DNA of 13,460 bases from CAZNGF01 sp964572855 (lineage in GTDB: Bacteria; Bipolaricaulota; Bipolaricaulia; RBG-16-55-9; JAJCYT01). The position numbers and the translations under genes are program-made. Below, one piece after another: positions 7,028 through 13,392 of the stretch (positions within the stretch are counted from its first letter, which is position 1; each line of letters starts with the position of its first letter). The notes below the pieces were generated by a model, which worked only from the letters and a program-made list of their open reading frames with translations, was not told the origin of the DNA and made no database searches. The stretch spans positions 1 to 13,460 of the forward strand of contig CAZNGF010000066.1 of the NCBI GenBank assembly GCA_964572855.1. The letters run 5' to 3'.

Positions 7028-8260
7028 ATGCAAGTTCCCGCTCCTCATGCCAACCGTGCGCTCGCGTTGACGTCGCTTGCGGTGTTGCTGGCCTCCTCGA
7101 CGTGGTTCTCCGGCACGGCGGCCACCCCCGCGCTCATTTCAGCGTGGAACCTGAGCGAGGCGGGCGCGGCGTGGCTCACGATCTCGGTGCAGTTGGGCTT
7201 CATCGCGGGCACGCTGCTGTACGCGGCGCTCAACCTGGCCGACCTGTTCAACGCGCGGCGCGTATTTCTGATCTCGGCGTGGCTCGGGGCGGCTTGCAAC
7301 GCGGGGTTTGCGTTGCTCTCGGACGGTTTGACGCTCGCGCTCGCCTTCCGCTTTCTCACCGGCGTTACGCTGGCCGGGGTCTATCCGGTGGGCATGAAGA
7401 TCGTGGCCTCCTGGTTCCGCGACGGCCTCGGCTGGCGCCTGGGCGTGATGGTGGGCGCGCTCACGCTGGGCACGGCCGCGCCGTACTTGTTCCAGGCGCT
7501 GGGCGCGGGGCTGCCCTGGCAGGGACTCGTCCTGACGGGGTCCGTGGGCGCGGCGCTGGGCGGCGGGCTCATCGTAGCGGCGGTGGGCGACGGGCCCTAC
7601 CTGCGCGGGCGGGCCAAGCTCGATCTGCGCGTGATGGTCGCGGTCTTCCGGCACGCGCCGTTTCGCTACACGGCGCTGGGCTACTTCGGACACATGTGGG
7701 AGCTCTACGCGTTCTGGTCCATGATCGCGCTCTACCTGGGCGCCAGCTTCGCGGAACGGCCCGGCCTCGACGCCTGGGTGCCGCTCTGGGCGTTCGCGGC
7801 CATCGGCGTCGGCGTGGGGGGCTGCGTCCTGGGCGGCTGGATGTCGCGGACGTGGGGGGAGCGTCCCGTGGCGCTGGCTGCGCTGCTGGCGAGCGCGTCC
7901 TTGTGCGTGCTTTCGGGCTGGGCGTTCGACTGGCCGCCGGCGTTGCTCGTCCCGCTGGTCCTGTTGTGGGGCGTCTTCGTGATCGCCGACTCGCCGCAGT
8001 TCTCGGCGCTGGCCGCGCGCCACGCGCCGCCCGGCTACACGGGCACGGCGCTCACGATTCAAAACGGGATCGGTTTCGCGGTCACGGCCGTCTCGATCCA
8101 GTTGCTGCCGTGGATCGCCCAGGCGGTCGGGTGGCAGTGGGCCTTGGTCTTCCTGGCTCCCGGTCCCCTGCTCGGGGCGCTGGCGCTACGCGCGCTGGGA
8201 CGGCTCCAGTCCGAGACGATTGTGGGCCACCTCACAGCGCACGACACCCCCGGACGGTAG
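7028..8260 (+). CDS. Major facilitator superfamily transporter, substrate unknown
   Basis: A 410-residue inner-membrane protein with about twelve hydrophobic segments in two halves (first TM ~11-34, central polar loop ~190-215, last TM ~370-395). LADLFNARRVFLISAW (~69-84) is in the place of the loop 2-3 motif A, and GVYPVGMKIVASWFRD (~116-131) followed by GVMVGALTLGTAAPYL resembles loop 4-5 regions of cyanate, nitrate or organophosphate-type MFS carriers. No residue set fixes the substrate. The frame is open further upstream, but ATG 7028 has AAAGGAG (7017-7023) and begins just before TM1, so it is preferred. A weak promoter, TTGCAA-16 bp-TACGCT (6978-7005), would give a very short leader. 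The 39-bp gap to the next gene suggests co-transcription. Confidence 0.88.
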   Translation: MQVPAPHANRALALTSLAVLLASSTWFSGTAATPALISAWNLSEAGAAWLTISVQLGFIAGTLLYAALNLADLFNARRVFLISAWLGAACNAGFALLSDGLTLALAFRFLTGVTLAGVYPVGMKIVASWFRDGLGWRLGVMVGALTLGTAAPYLFQALGAGLPWQGLVLTGSVGAALGGGLIVAAVGDGPYLRGRAKLDLRVMVAVFRHAPFRYTALGYFGHMWELYAFWSMIALYLGASFAERPGLDAWVPLWAFAAIGVGVGGCVLGGWMSRTWGERPVALAALLASASLCVLSGWAFDWPPALLVPLVLLWGVFVIADSPQFSALAARHAPPGYTGTALTIQNGIGFAVTAVSIQLLPWIAQAVGWQWALVFLAPGPLLGALALRALGRLQSETIVGHLTAHDTPGR

Positions 8261-8299
8261 TCTGTAGAGATCCAGCCAAAACGAAAGGATGATCGTCCC

Positions 8300-8716
8300 A
8301 TGACCGCAACCGTTCCCGAAGGGTTTCAGGACTTGCTTAAAGCGCCGGTTCCCGTCACGATCACGACCACGATGTCCGACGGCCAGCCGCAGGCCTCGGT
8401 CGTGTGGTGCGACTTCGACGGCGAGACGATCCGGGTCAGCACGACGCGCGAGCGCCAGAAGGCGAAAAACCTCCTGAAACGCCCCAAGGCCACCGTGCTG
8501 GCCTTCGACCCCGAGAACCCCTACCGCTACCTGGAGGTGCGCGGCGAGGCGACGATCAGCGAGGAGGACGCGGTCGGCTTCATCAACCGGACCGCGCGCG
8601 CCTACACCGGCAAGCCCTACTACGGGGGCATCAAACCGGCCGACGACCCGGAGCAACAGCGGCGCGTCGTGCTCGAGATCCGGCCGCGGCACGTCAACGC
8701 GGTGCGCATCGCCTAG
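8300..8716 (+). CDS. PPOX-class split-barrel flavin/F420-dependent oxidoreductase family protein
   Basis: A 138-residue protein of the pyridoxamine-5'-phosphate-oxidase-like split beta-barrel fold. Members bind FMN or F420 and reduce small cofactors or xenobiotics; some bind haem-related ligands. Visible features: PVPVTITTTMSDGQPQASVV (17-36), the strand pair VWCDFDGETIRVSTTRERQK with the ARG/LYS-rich cofactor phosphate region, AKNLLKRPKATVLAFDPENP, and YRYLEVRGEATI, all typical of the short PPOX F420-dependent subgroup. Substrate and cofactor cannot be read from sequence. GAAAGGA (8283-8289) precedes ATG 8300 by ten bases. Its TAG lies in a CTAG shared with the stop of the relic gene on the other strand. 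Confidence 0.82.
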   Translation: MTATVPEGFQDLLKAPVPVTITTTMSDGQPQASVVWCDFDGETIRVSTTRERQKAKNLLKRPKATVLAFDPENPYRYLEVRGEATISEEDAVGFINRTARAYTGKPYYGGIKPADDPEQQRRVVLEIRPRHVNAVRIA

Positions 8717-8829
8717 AGCGTGAGCGGCGGTCGCTCGTCGACCAGGACGACGTCCGTCACGCTCCGTTCCAGGGCCAAGTGGCACGCGGCCGGGACGCCC
8801 GCTCCACAGACGACCTCGGCTCGGGTCAA
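8713..8829 (-). pseudogene. N-terminal relic of an FAD-dependent oxidoreductase
   Basis: A 38-residue frame starting TTG 8829 with AAAGGGG five bases upstream. Its sequence EVVCGAGVPAACHLALERSV followed by TDVVLVDERPPLTL reads like the FAD-binding beta-alpha-beta start of DAO/sarcosine-oxidase-type proteins, where the usual form is VVVCGAGVAG...AAYHLA...VLVDERPPLTLTS. About two residues are missing at the GxGxxG turn and everything after ERPPLTL is gone; the stop is in the CTAG shared with the PPOX gene. A TATGGT (8856-8861) could be its old promoter. It is most simply a gene lost by a deletion ending at the PPOX stop. A chance ORF is possible but the ordered match makes this less likely. Confidence 0.55.
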
Positions 8830-8979
8830 GCAAGCCCCTTTCGACGGGCCCTTCCACCATAGCGCGGTGCGCGTCGGCCCGTAAAGGCGCAGCAAAAACC
8901 CGTTTTCACCTTCCTTCCACCGACGCCCGCGCCGGACCGGGCTATGATGGCGGAAAATCGTCTTGGAGGTCGGTTTCCC

Positions 8980-9756
8980 ATGTCGAAGGTGCTCTCGGTG
9001 GGGGTTGTCGCTGCACTCGTTCTTCTATCTGTCGCGTCAATCGCCGCAGCCGAGCCGTCGGAGTCGGAACGGGCCATGCTCGATCTCGTCAACGACTATC
9101 GCCAGGACCACGGGCTGCGGCCCGTGACGCTCTCGCCCAAGCTGAACGGGGCCGCCCGCTTCCACAGCGCCTGGATGGCCGACAACCGTTGCTTTGCGCA
9201 CCGGTGCGCGGGCGAGCCGTCCCTGACAGACCGCATGGAGGACGCGGACTACAGCTGGTACCGCGGCGTGGGCGAGAACATCGCCGCAGGGTCGGGCAGC
9301 GCCGCGCGCGTGTTCCGCATGTGGCAGGGGAGCCCGTCGCACAACCGCAACATGCTGGACCCGAGCTGGCGCTCGGTCGGCGTGAGCTTGGTTTACAACC
9401 GGCACGCGCCCTACCGCTGGTACTGGACGCTCGATTTCGGCGCCAAGCGGGATGTCTACGAGGCACCCGAGCGCGGCGCGGCCCCGCGTGCGGCCTCGGC
9501 GCTGCTAGGAAAGCGGACCGTGAGCTTCCAGCTTCCGGCGTCCGACGACGTCGAGCGCGCCCGTGTCGAGGTGTTCGATCTCGGGGGGCAGCAAGTGTTC
9601 GGAAGCGACTGGACGGCGCCCGGCGCGCTGCGCTGGAACCTGCTGCACAAGAGCGGCGAGCGCGTGGCCAACGGCGTTTACTTCTACCTGATTACGGTTC
9701 AGACACCCAATGGCATGCAGCGAGGCCAGCTCCAGAAGCTCGCCGTGTTGCACTAG
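8980..9756 (+). CDS. Secreted CAP/SCP-domain protein with C-terminal FlgD-like Ig domain
   Basis: A 258-residue exported protein. Residues 1-24 form a signal peptide (MSK, hydrophobic core, AAA before EPSES). The CAP/SCP domain (~28-155, YkwD type) shows LVNDYRQDHGLRPV, FHSAWMADN with H62, CFAHRC, the GENIAAG loop (98-104) and SPSHNRNMLDP with H121, the usual cavity histidines and glutamate. C71 and C76 could form a disulphide in this domain. The C-terminal part (~178-258) has VEVFDLGGQQVF, LRWNL, ANGVYFYLITV and a final QKLAVL, the pattern of FlgD-type Ig domains and of type IX secretion sorting domains. CAP proteins of bacteria have no agreed biochemical role. ATG 8980 is preferred because GGAGGT (8965-8970) precedes it; the upstream ATG 8944 overlaps a TATGAT that may be the -10. 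A terminator follows directly. Confidence 0.9.
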   Translation: MSKVLSVGVVAALVLLSVASIAAAEPSESERAMLDLVNDYRQDHGLRPVTLSPKLNGAARFHSAWMADNRCFAHRCAGEPSLTDRMEDADYSWYRGVGENIAAGSGSAARVFRMWQGSPSHNRNMLDPSWRSVGVSLVYNRHAPYRWYWTLDFGAKRDVYEAPERGAAPRAASALLGKRTVSFQLPASDDVERARVEVFDLGGQQVFGSDWTAPGALRWNLLHKSGERVANGVYFYLITVQTPNGMQRGQLQKLAVLH

Positions 9757-9780
9757 ACGTCGCCTTTCACCACCCAAGAC

Positions 9781-9809
9781 AAAAGGGACCGCATGCGCGG
9801 CCCCTTTTT
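9781..9809. terminator. Bidirectional rho-independent terminator
   Basis: AAAAGGG-A-CCGC, four loop bases, GCGG-C-CCCTTTT: an 11-bp stem with one A/C mismatch, followed by TTTTT on the plus strand and by the complementary T-run on the minus strand. It lies between the convergent CAP gene and PLP-enzyme gene and should serve both. Confidence 0.9.
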
Positions 9810-9851
9810 CGCTTCCAAACTCCGTGCGGGGAATCCGTACCGGCCGAGGCC

Positions 9852-11327
9852 CTAGAGCGTCTGCAACACCCCGGTGCGCTCGTTGAACGCCTCGATGCGC
9901 TCGTCGATGGCGTCCACCTGCTGATGGATACGGTCCCAGTAGCCGGGCCAGTCGTGCCACTGCGCCTCCAGCTCGTCGGAGTCGCGCTCCATCTGCTCGA
10001 CCCAGGTGAAGTACTTGAGGTTGTGGATGCGCTTGCGCTCGTAGTAGTTGGGCTCCAGCACGTGGTCGATGCGCGTGCCCTGCAGGAAGCGCTCGTAGTC
10101 CACCGCGGCGTCCCGCTCCGTGTACGCGCCGTGTTCGGCCCGCAGCTCTTCGAGCCGCGAGGCGTACAGCTCCATCGAGTCGGTGAACACCGTGAAGATC
10201 ACGTCCTGCTCGTTCATCTCGTAGTACTTGGCCATCTTGATCGCGCTCAACAGGTTGCCCACGCCCGAAATGCCCAGCAGGTGGAGCTGGTCGGTCACGC
10301 CCTGCGGGACCCCTTGCGCGGCTAGGAAGTCACGCCCGGCGGGCTCGTTGAACAGGCGGATCAGGTGCATGGGGCGCTCGTCGTCCACGCCCACCACCAG
10401 GTCCGTGTTGCGCACGTTGTGGATCCAGGGCACGTGCTTGTCGCCGATGCCCTCGATGCGGTGCGAGCCGAAGCCGTTGTACAGCAGCGTCGGGCACTCC
10501 AGTGCCTCGCCCACCGCGATCCTGGCGTCGCGATAGTGGTCCTTCACGTAATCGCCGCACCCAAGCGTACCCGCCGAGCCCGAGGTAAGCGCCACGCCCG
10601 CGAAGCGGTCGCCGTTGCGCGCCTCGGCCTCGTACACCTCCTGCATGGCCGGACCGGTGACCGCGTAGTGCCACAGGTGGTTGCCGAACTCCTCGAACTG
10701 GTCGAAGATCACGACGTGCTCGCGCGTGGCCTTGAGCTCCTTGCACTTCTGAAAGATCTCCCAGACGTTGGACTCCGTGCCCGGGGTCGGGATCACCTCG
10801 CCGGCCACCTGGGCCAGCCACTCGAAGCGCTCGCGGCTCATGCCTTCGGGCAGGATGGCGATCGACTCGCAGGCCAGCAGGTTGGACACGTAGGCGCCGC
10901 CGCGGCAGTAGTTGCCGGTCGAGGGCCACACGGCCCAGTCCCTGGTGGGGTCGAACTGCCCCGTGGCCAGGCTCGGGGCCAGGCAGCCGTAGGTCGCGCC
11001 CACCTTGTGCGCGCCCGTCGGGAACCACTTGCCCACCAGCGCGATGACCCGTGCCTTGACGCCCGTCAGGCTCGGCGGGATCTCCATGTAGTTGACGCCG
11101 CCGTAGCCACCGCCCTCCTCCTGGGGAGCGTTCTTCCACGTGATGCGGAACAAATTGAGCGGGTGCAGGTCCCACAGACCGACGTTCTTGAGGCCGGCCT
11201 TGACCTCAGCCGGCACCAGGGAGGGATCGCGCATCTGTTTGAACGTGGGCATCAGGATTTTCTTTTCGCGGGCGCGCTGCGCGGTCCGCTCCAGTTGCGC
11301 TTCGTCCGTCTTATGCAGTTGGATCAT
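9852..11327 (-). CDS. Fold-type II PLP-dependent enzyme (cysteine synthase/TrpB superfamily), function unknown
   Basis: A 491-residue cytoplasmic protein. Expected features of fold-type II PLP enzymes are present: the Schiff-base lysine is probably K108 in KWFPTGAHKVGATYG (100-114), an asparagine loop WPSTGNYCRGGAY (134-146) corresponds to the STGN substrate loop, and a small-residue phosphate cup TSGSAGTLGCGDY lies at 248-260. The conserved-looking stretch GFGSHRIEGIGDKHVPWIHN (285-304) is not a feature of ordinary cysteine synthase or TrpB. From memory, similar proteins are annotated only as pyridoxal-phosphate-dependent protein subunit beta. The ~60-residue C-terminal tail (~430-491) is charged, aromatic and helical. 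ATG 11327 is preferred: family-like N-terminus and AGGAGG close upstream (11331-11336); ATG 11351 is the alternative. Confidence 0.85.
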   Translation of the reverse strand: MIQLHKTDEAQLERTAQRAREKKILMPTFKQMRDPSLVPAEVKAGLKNVGLWDLHPLNLFRITWKNAPQEEGGGYGGVNYMEIPPSLTGVKARVIALVGKWFPTGAHKVGATYGCLAPSLATGQFDPTRDWAVWPSTGNYCRGGAYVSNLLACESIAILPEGMSRERFEWLAQVAGEVIPTPGTESNVWEIFQKCKELKATREHVVIFDQFEEFGNHLWHYAVTGPAMQEVYEAEARNGDRFAGVALTSGSAGTLGCGDYVKDHYRDARIAVGEALECPTLLYNGFGSHRIEGIGDKHVPWIHNVRNTDLVVGVDDERPMHLIRLFNEPAGRDFLAAQGVPQGVTDQLHLLGISGVGNLLSAIKMAKYYEMNEQDVIFTVFTDSMELYASRLEELRAEHGAYTERDAAVDYERFLQGTRIDHVLEPNYYERKRIHNLKYFTWVEQMERDSDELEAQWHDWPGYWDRIHQQVDAIDERIEAFNERTGVLQTL

Positions 11328-11372
11328 GGGCCTCCTCGCGTTGACTCGCATTGAATTCTTTGTCTCTCCGGG

Positions 11373-11378
11373 AGTATA
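11373..11378 (-). promoter_or_regulatory. Possible -10 element for the PLP-enzyme gene
   Basis: TATACT on the minus strand, 45 bp before the ATG at 11327. No convincing -35 is seen at 16-18 bp. Confidence 0.35.
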
Positions 11379-11485
11379 GGCTAAGCCCCCCGTTCGGGCG
11401 ACCGAGCGCCATCCCGAGCACCTTATCGGCCCGCGCCCCGGCACCGCAATGATCTGGCTCATGCGTCCCAAACCCTCTTCTTTTG

Positions 11486-11494
11486 TGCTATAAT
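11486..11494 (+). promoter_or_regulatory. Extended -10 promoter for the beta-barrel/DUF4177 unit
   Basis: TGCTATAAT is a perfect extended -10 (TGnTATAAT) in an AT-rich patch; the -35 position is poor, as is usual for extended -10 promoters. Transcription would start near 11501, giving a leader of ~165 nt before the TTG start at 11666. Confidence 0.6.
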
Positions 11495-11590
11495 CCAACA
11501 TAGCGCTGTCATGGCGACCGCGACGCGTCGCCCGGACTTGACGTGGGCGCTGGCGTGTGAGAGGGTAAGTGTACCGCCGCGAATTGACCT

Positions 11591-11667
11591 CCGTTGTCAG
11601 TGGGTGGCGTTTTCCACAACGGGCGGCGGTTGGCGGGTGTGGCCACAACAAGGAGGTGGGTGGCGTT
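11591..11667 (+). repeat. Structured leader with a 12-bp direct repeat reaching the start codon
   Basis: GTGGGTGGCGTT occurs at 11600-11611 and again at 11656-11667, the second copy running into the TTG start. CCACAAC also occurs twice (11614-11620, 11644-11650, allowing one base for alignment). CCGTTGT (11591-11597) pairs with ACAACGG (11616-11622), and TGTGGCCACA (11638-11647) is a palindrome just before the ribosome-binding site. With the promoter at 11486 this accounts for most of the 338 bp between the divergent genes; no ORF was supported there. Confidence 0.45.
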
Positions 11668-12259
11668 GAGGATCGTGATCGCGGGCGTTGCTGCGCTGTG
11701 CGTGTTGCTGAGCGCGGCGCCCCCGAGCTTGGCCCAAGCAGAGCCCCCCGAGGGGGAATTCGAGCCAACCGTCAACTGGGGCCTCCACAGCGGATTTGGG
11801 TTCGTGGGACAATTTGGTATGGGCTGGCAGTTCCAGGTGCTCGGTCAACGACCGGACGGCTGGGGCGCGGGCGCGGGCGTGTCGTACCTGCTGAGCGCGC
11901 ACGATGTGTTCGTGCCGACGTTCAACACGCGCGTGTTCGTGGGCGGCATGACCGTGCTGGCCGAGTTGGTGGGGCGTTTCCCGGTTCAGCCGCAGTTCGA
12001 GCTGCAGACCTCGCTGGGCGTGGGATTCTTGCAGAAGGGCGGGCGCTTCCGCAACGTGCCGGTGGCGCTGCTGGCCCAGGGGCCCTACGTGGGCTTCGAC
12101 GTGCGCTACCACGTCGGTCCGGAACAGATCATCTACGGCGGCGCGCGTGCCTCGTTCTTCCTGAACGCGCAGTTCGCACAGGGGTTCGGCACGCAACGCG
12201 AGTCCGTCCCGCTTGCGCGCCGGCCGCTGTTGCTGTTCGGGTTTAGTTGGGCGTTTTGA
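11666..12259 (+). CDS. Small outer-membrane beta-barrel-like protein
   Basis: A 197-residue exported protein with no recognised family. Residues 1-25 are a signal peptide (MRIVIAG, hydrophobic core, SLAQA before EPPEG). The mature part alternates polar and aromatic/hydrophobic residues with many glycines (HSGFGFVGQFGMGWQFQVLG, FNTRVFVGGMTVLAELVGRF, ELQTSLGVGFLQ, YVGFDVRYHVG, IIYGGARASFFLN) and ends LLLFGFSWAF. The C-terminal Phe is the usual signal for outer-membrane barrel insertion. About eight strands fit the length. TTG 11666 is chosen because AGGAGG (11651-11656) lies nine bases upstream; ATG 11594 or GTG 11660 lack proper spacing. It is followed after 11 bp by the DUF4177 gene. Confidence 0.75.
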   Translation: MRIVIAGVAALCVLLSAAPPSLAQAEPPEGEFEPTVNWGLHSGFGFVGQFGMGWQFQVLGQRPDGWGAGAGVSYLLSAHDVFVPTFNTRVFVGGMTVLAELVGRFPVQPQFELQTSLGVGFLQKGGRFRNVPVALLAQGPYVGFDVRYHVGPEQIIYGGARASFFLNAQFAQGFGTQRESVPLARRPLLLFGFSWAF

Positions 12260-12270
12260 AGGGAGGTTTC

Positions 12271-12531
12271 ATGGACCATCGCCAACGCCGGGCCGTCGGC
12301 CTGGCCGTCGCGCTGACCGCTTTGCTCGCCGTGGCGGGCGCTTCGCTCTGGGCCGGCGCCCAGGACAGCTCGCAGGCCACGCAATGGGAGTACTTCACGC
12401 TCACGGCGTCGTCGCGGGACGCGGACTTTCGCACCAAGCTCAACGCCCGCGGCGACGAGGGCTGGGAGCTGGTCACGTTCGTGCCGAGCGGGGACTTCCA
12501 GATCTACATCTTCAAGCGGCCGGTCCAGTAA
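12271..12531 (+). CDS. Small secreted DUF4177-like protein
   Basis: An 86-residue protein. Residues ~8-33 are a hydrophobic signal peptide (AVGLAVALTALLAVAGASLW, then AGA before QDSS), so the product is exported or membrane-anchored. The rest, WEYFTLTASSRDADFRTKLN followed by DEGWELVTFVPSG and a final IYIFKRP, matches the short DUF4177 pattern (WEY, LN, GWELV, aromatic FKR end). DUF4177 has no established function. ATG 12271 follows AAGGGAGG; the earlier frame start overlaps the previous gene. The 11-bp gap makes it the second gene of an operon with the beta-barrel gene, so its product may act in the same envelope compartment. Confidence 0.78.
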   Translation: MDHRQRRAVGLAVALTALLAVAGASLWAGAQDSSQATQWEYFTLTASSRDADFRTKLNARGDEGWELVTFVPSGDFQIYIFKRPVQ

Positions 12532-12559
12532 CGTCCCCGCGCCCTCCGGCGAGGGGACG
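12532..12559. terminator. Hairpin between convergent DUF4177 and ferritin genes
   Basis: CGTCCCC-G-CGCC, loop CTCC, GGCG-A-GGGGACG: an 11-bp stem with one G/A mismatch, starting at the DUF4177 stop and ending 14 bp before the ferritin stop. There is no T-run, so it may slow or protect transcripts rather than terminate strongly. Confidence 0.5.
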
Positions 12560-12573
12560 CACCGTCTCCGGAC

Positions 12574-13077
12574 CTACTCGTCCTCCTCGGGCTGGCGCTT
12601 GGCCAGCTCGCGGTCGAGCATGAGCAGCGCGGCGTCGTTGTCGCCGGCGCGCTTGAGCGTGTCCACCACGCTGCCGGCGTTGTCCTCCTCCTCGACCTGT
12701 TCGTCGATGAACCACTGCAGCATGACCTGGGCCGGGTAGTCCTTCTCCTTGAGCGCCAGGTCGTAGAGCTCGTGGATAAGCCCCGTGATCTTCTGCTCGT
12801 GCTTCAGGGACTTTTCGAACACGTCCAGCGGCGACTTGAAGCTGGCGGGCGGTTCGTCGAGCGCCTCGAGCTTGACGCGCCCGCCGCGCTCGTTGACGTG
12901 CCGGAACAGCTTCATGGCGTGCTCGAGCTCTTCCTCGCGCTGCATGTACATCCAGTGGGCGAAACCCGGCAGGTTCTCGGCCTCGAAGTAGGCAGCCATC
13001 GAGAGGTAGACGTAGGCCGAGTCCAGTTCGTGCTTGATCTGGTCGTTGAGCGCGCTTTGCATCTTCTTGCTCAGCAT
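12574..13077 (-). CDS. ftnA: Non-haem bacterial ferritin (FtnA type)
   Basis: A 167-residue four-helix iron-storage protein that forms a 24-mer cage, oxidises Fe(II) and stores Fe(III) mineral in the cytoplasm. Ferroxidase residues fall at the same numbers as in E. coli FtnA: E17, E50, H53, E94 and Q127 for the di-iron centre, with E49, E126, E129 and E130 near the third site; Y24 is also present. There is no haem-binding methionine in the bacterioferritin position that would suggest Bfr. ATG 13077 has AAGGAGG six bases upstream; the longer frame (to 13254) runs through the promoter and the opposite-strand relic and is rejected. A possible -10, TACAAT, lies at 13106-13111. The C-terminus is acidic (PEEDE). 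Confidence 0.94.
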   Translation of the reverse strand: MLSKKMQSALNDQIKHELDSAYVYLSMAAYFEAENLPGFAHWMYMQREEELEHAMKLFRHVNERGGRVKLEALDEPPASFKSPLDVFEKSLKHEQKITGLIHELYDLALKEKDYPAQVMLQWFIDEQVEEEDNAGSVVDTLKRAGDNDAALLMLDRELAKRQPEEDE

Positions 13078-13105
13078 GGGCTCCCTCCTTGGAATCGGTC
13101 CCGCC

Positions 13106-13111
13106 ATTGTA
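13106..13111 (-). promoter_or_regulatory. Possible -10 element for ferritin
   Basis: TACAAT on the minus strand 29 bp before the ferritin ATG; no good -35 at 17 bp. The hairpin at 13136-13155 lies just upstream of where a -35 would be. Confidence 0.35.
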
Positions 13112-13135
13112 ACCAAGCCGCCGTGTCGTGCACGC

Positions 13136-13155
13136 CGGTTTGCTTTGGCAAACCG
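13136..13155. repeat. Perfect inverted repeat upstream of ferritin
   Basis: CGGTTTGC-TTTG-GCAAACCG, 8-bp arms and a 4-base loop. It could be an operator for ferritin control or a hairpin left from the corA side. It does not match the classic Fur box. Confidence 0.45.
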
Positions 13156-13179
13156 TTCGGGACACAATCCACACGGTCG

Positions 13180-13392
13180 GTGAGTTGGATCAACGTGGAC
13201 GGCCTGCACGATACCGACGTCATCCGGACGCTCGGTCAGGTATTCGAAATCCACCCGCTCGTGCTAGAGGACATCCTCTTCGCCTTGCTCGTAAAGCTGG
13301 GGGATGCGGTCGAGGCGCTGGAAGACCAGATCACCGATGATCCCAACCGGGAAATCATGCGCGAGATCCATCTTCAAGCGCAAGAAGTGGAT
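13180..13392 (+). pseudogene. corA: corA magnesium/cobalt channel relic with internal deletion
   Basis: From GTG 13180 the frame reads VSWINVDGLHDTDVIRTLGQ then VFEIHPLVLEDIL, the classic N-terminal CorA stretch (in T. maritima CorA about residues 45-70). It then jumps, in frame, to FALLVKLGDAVEALEDQITD and NREIMREIHLQAQEV, which corresponds to the long helix ~100 or more residues later. The N-terminal strands, the segment between, and the C-terminal pore with its GMN motif are all absent. Homology stops at ~13392, exactly where an IS-like end begins. The frame stays open to TGA 13456-13458, adding unrelated codons. A functional channel is not possible from this frame. Confidence 0.7.

Noticed and set aside
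6782..7048. Minus-strand 88-codon frame and other short frames between ftsH and the MFS gene
   Set aside because: No family pattern, no ribosome-binding site, and it spans both promoter regions. A plus-strand stretch around 6868-6945 also reads smoothly but has no start and no recognisable match.
970..9466. Long antisense frames opposite phr, rudS, ftsH, the MFS gene and the CAP gene
   Set aside because: They are frame shadows produced by high GC3 in the real genes. They lack ribosome-binding sites and domain patterns.
11328..11768. 147-residue N-terminal extension of the PLP enzyme
   Set aside because: It is rich in R, P and S, runs through the divergent promoter region, and is unlike the conserved start of the family.
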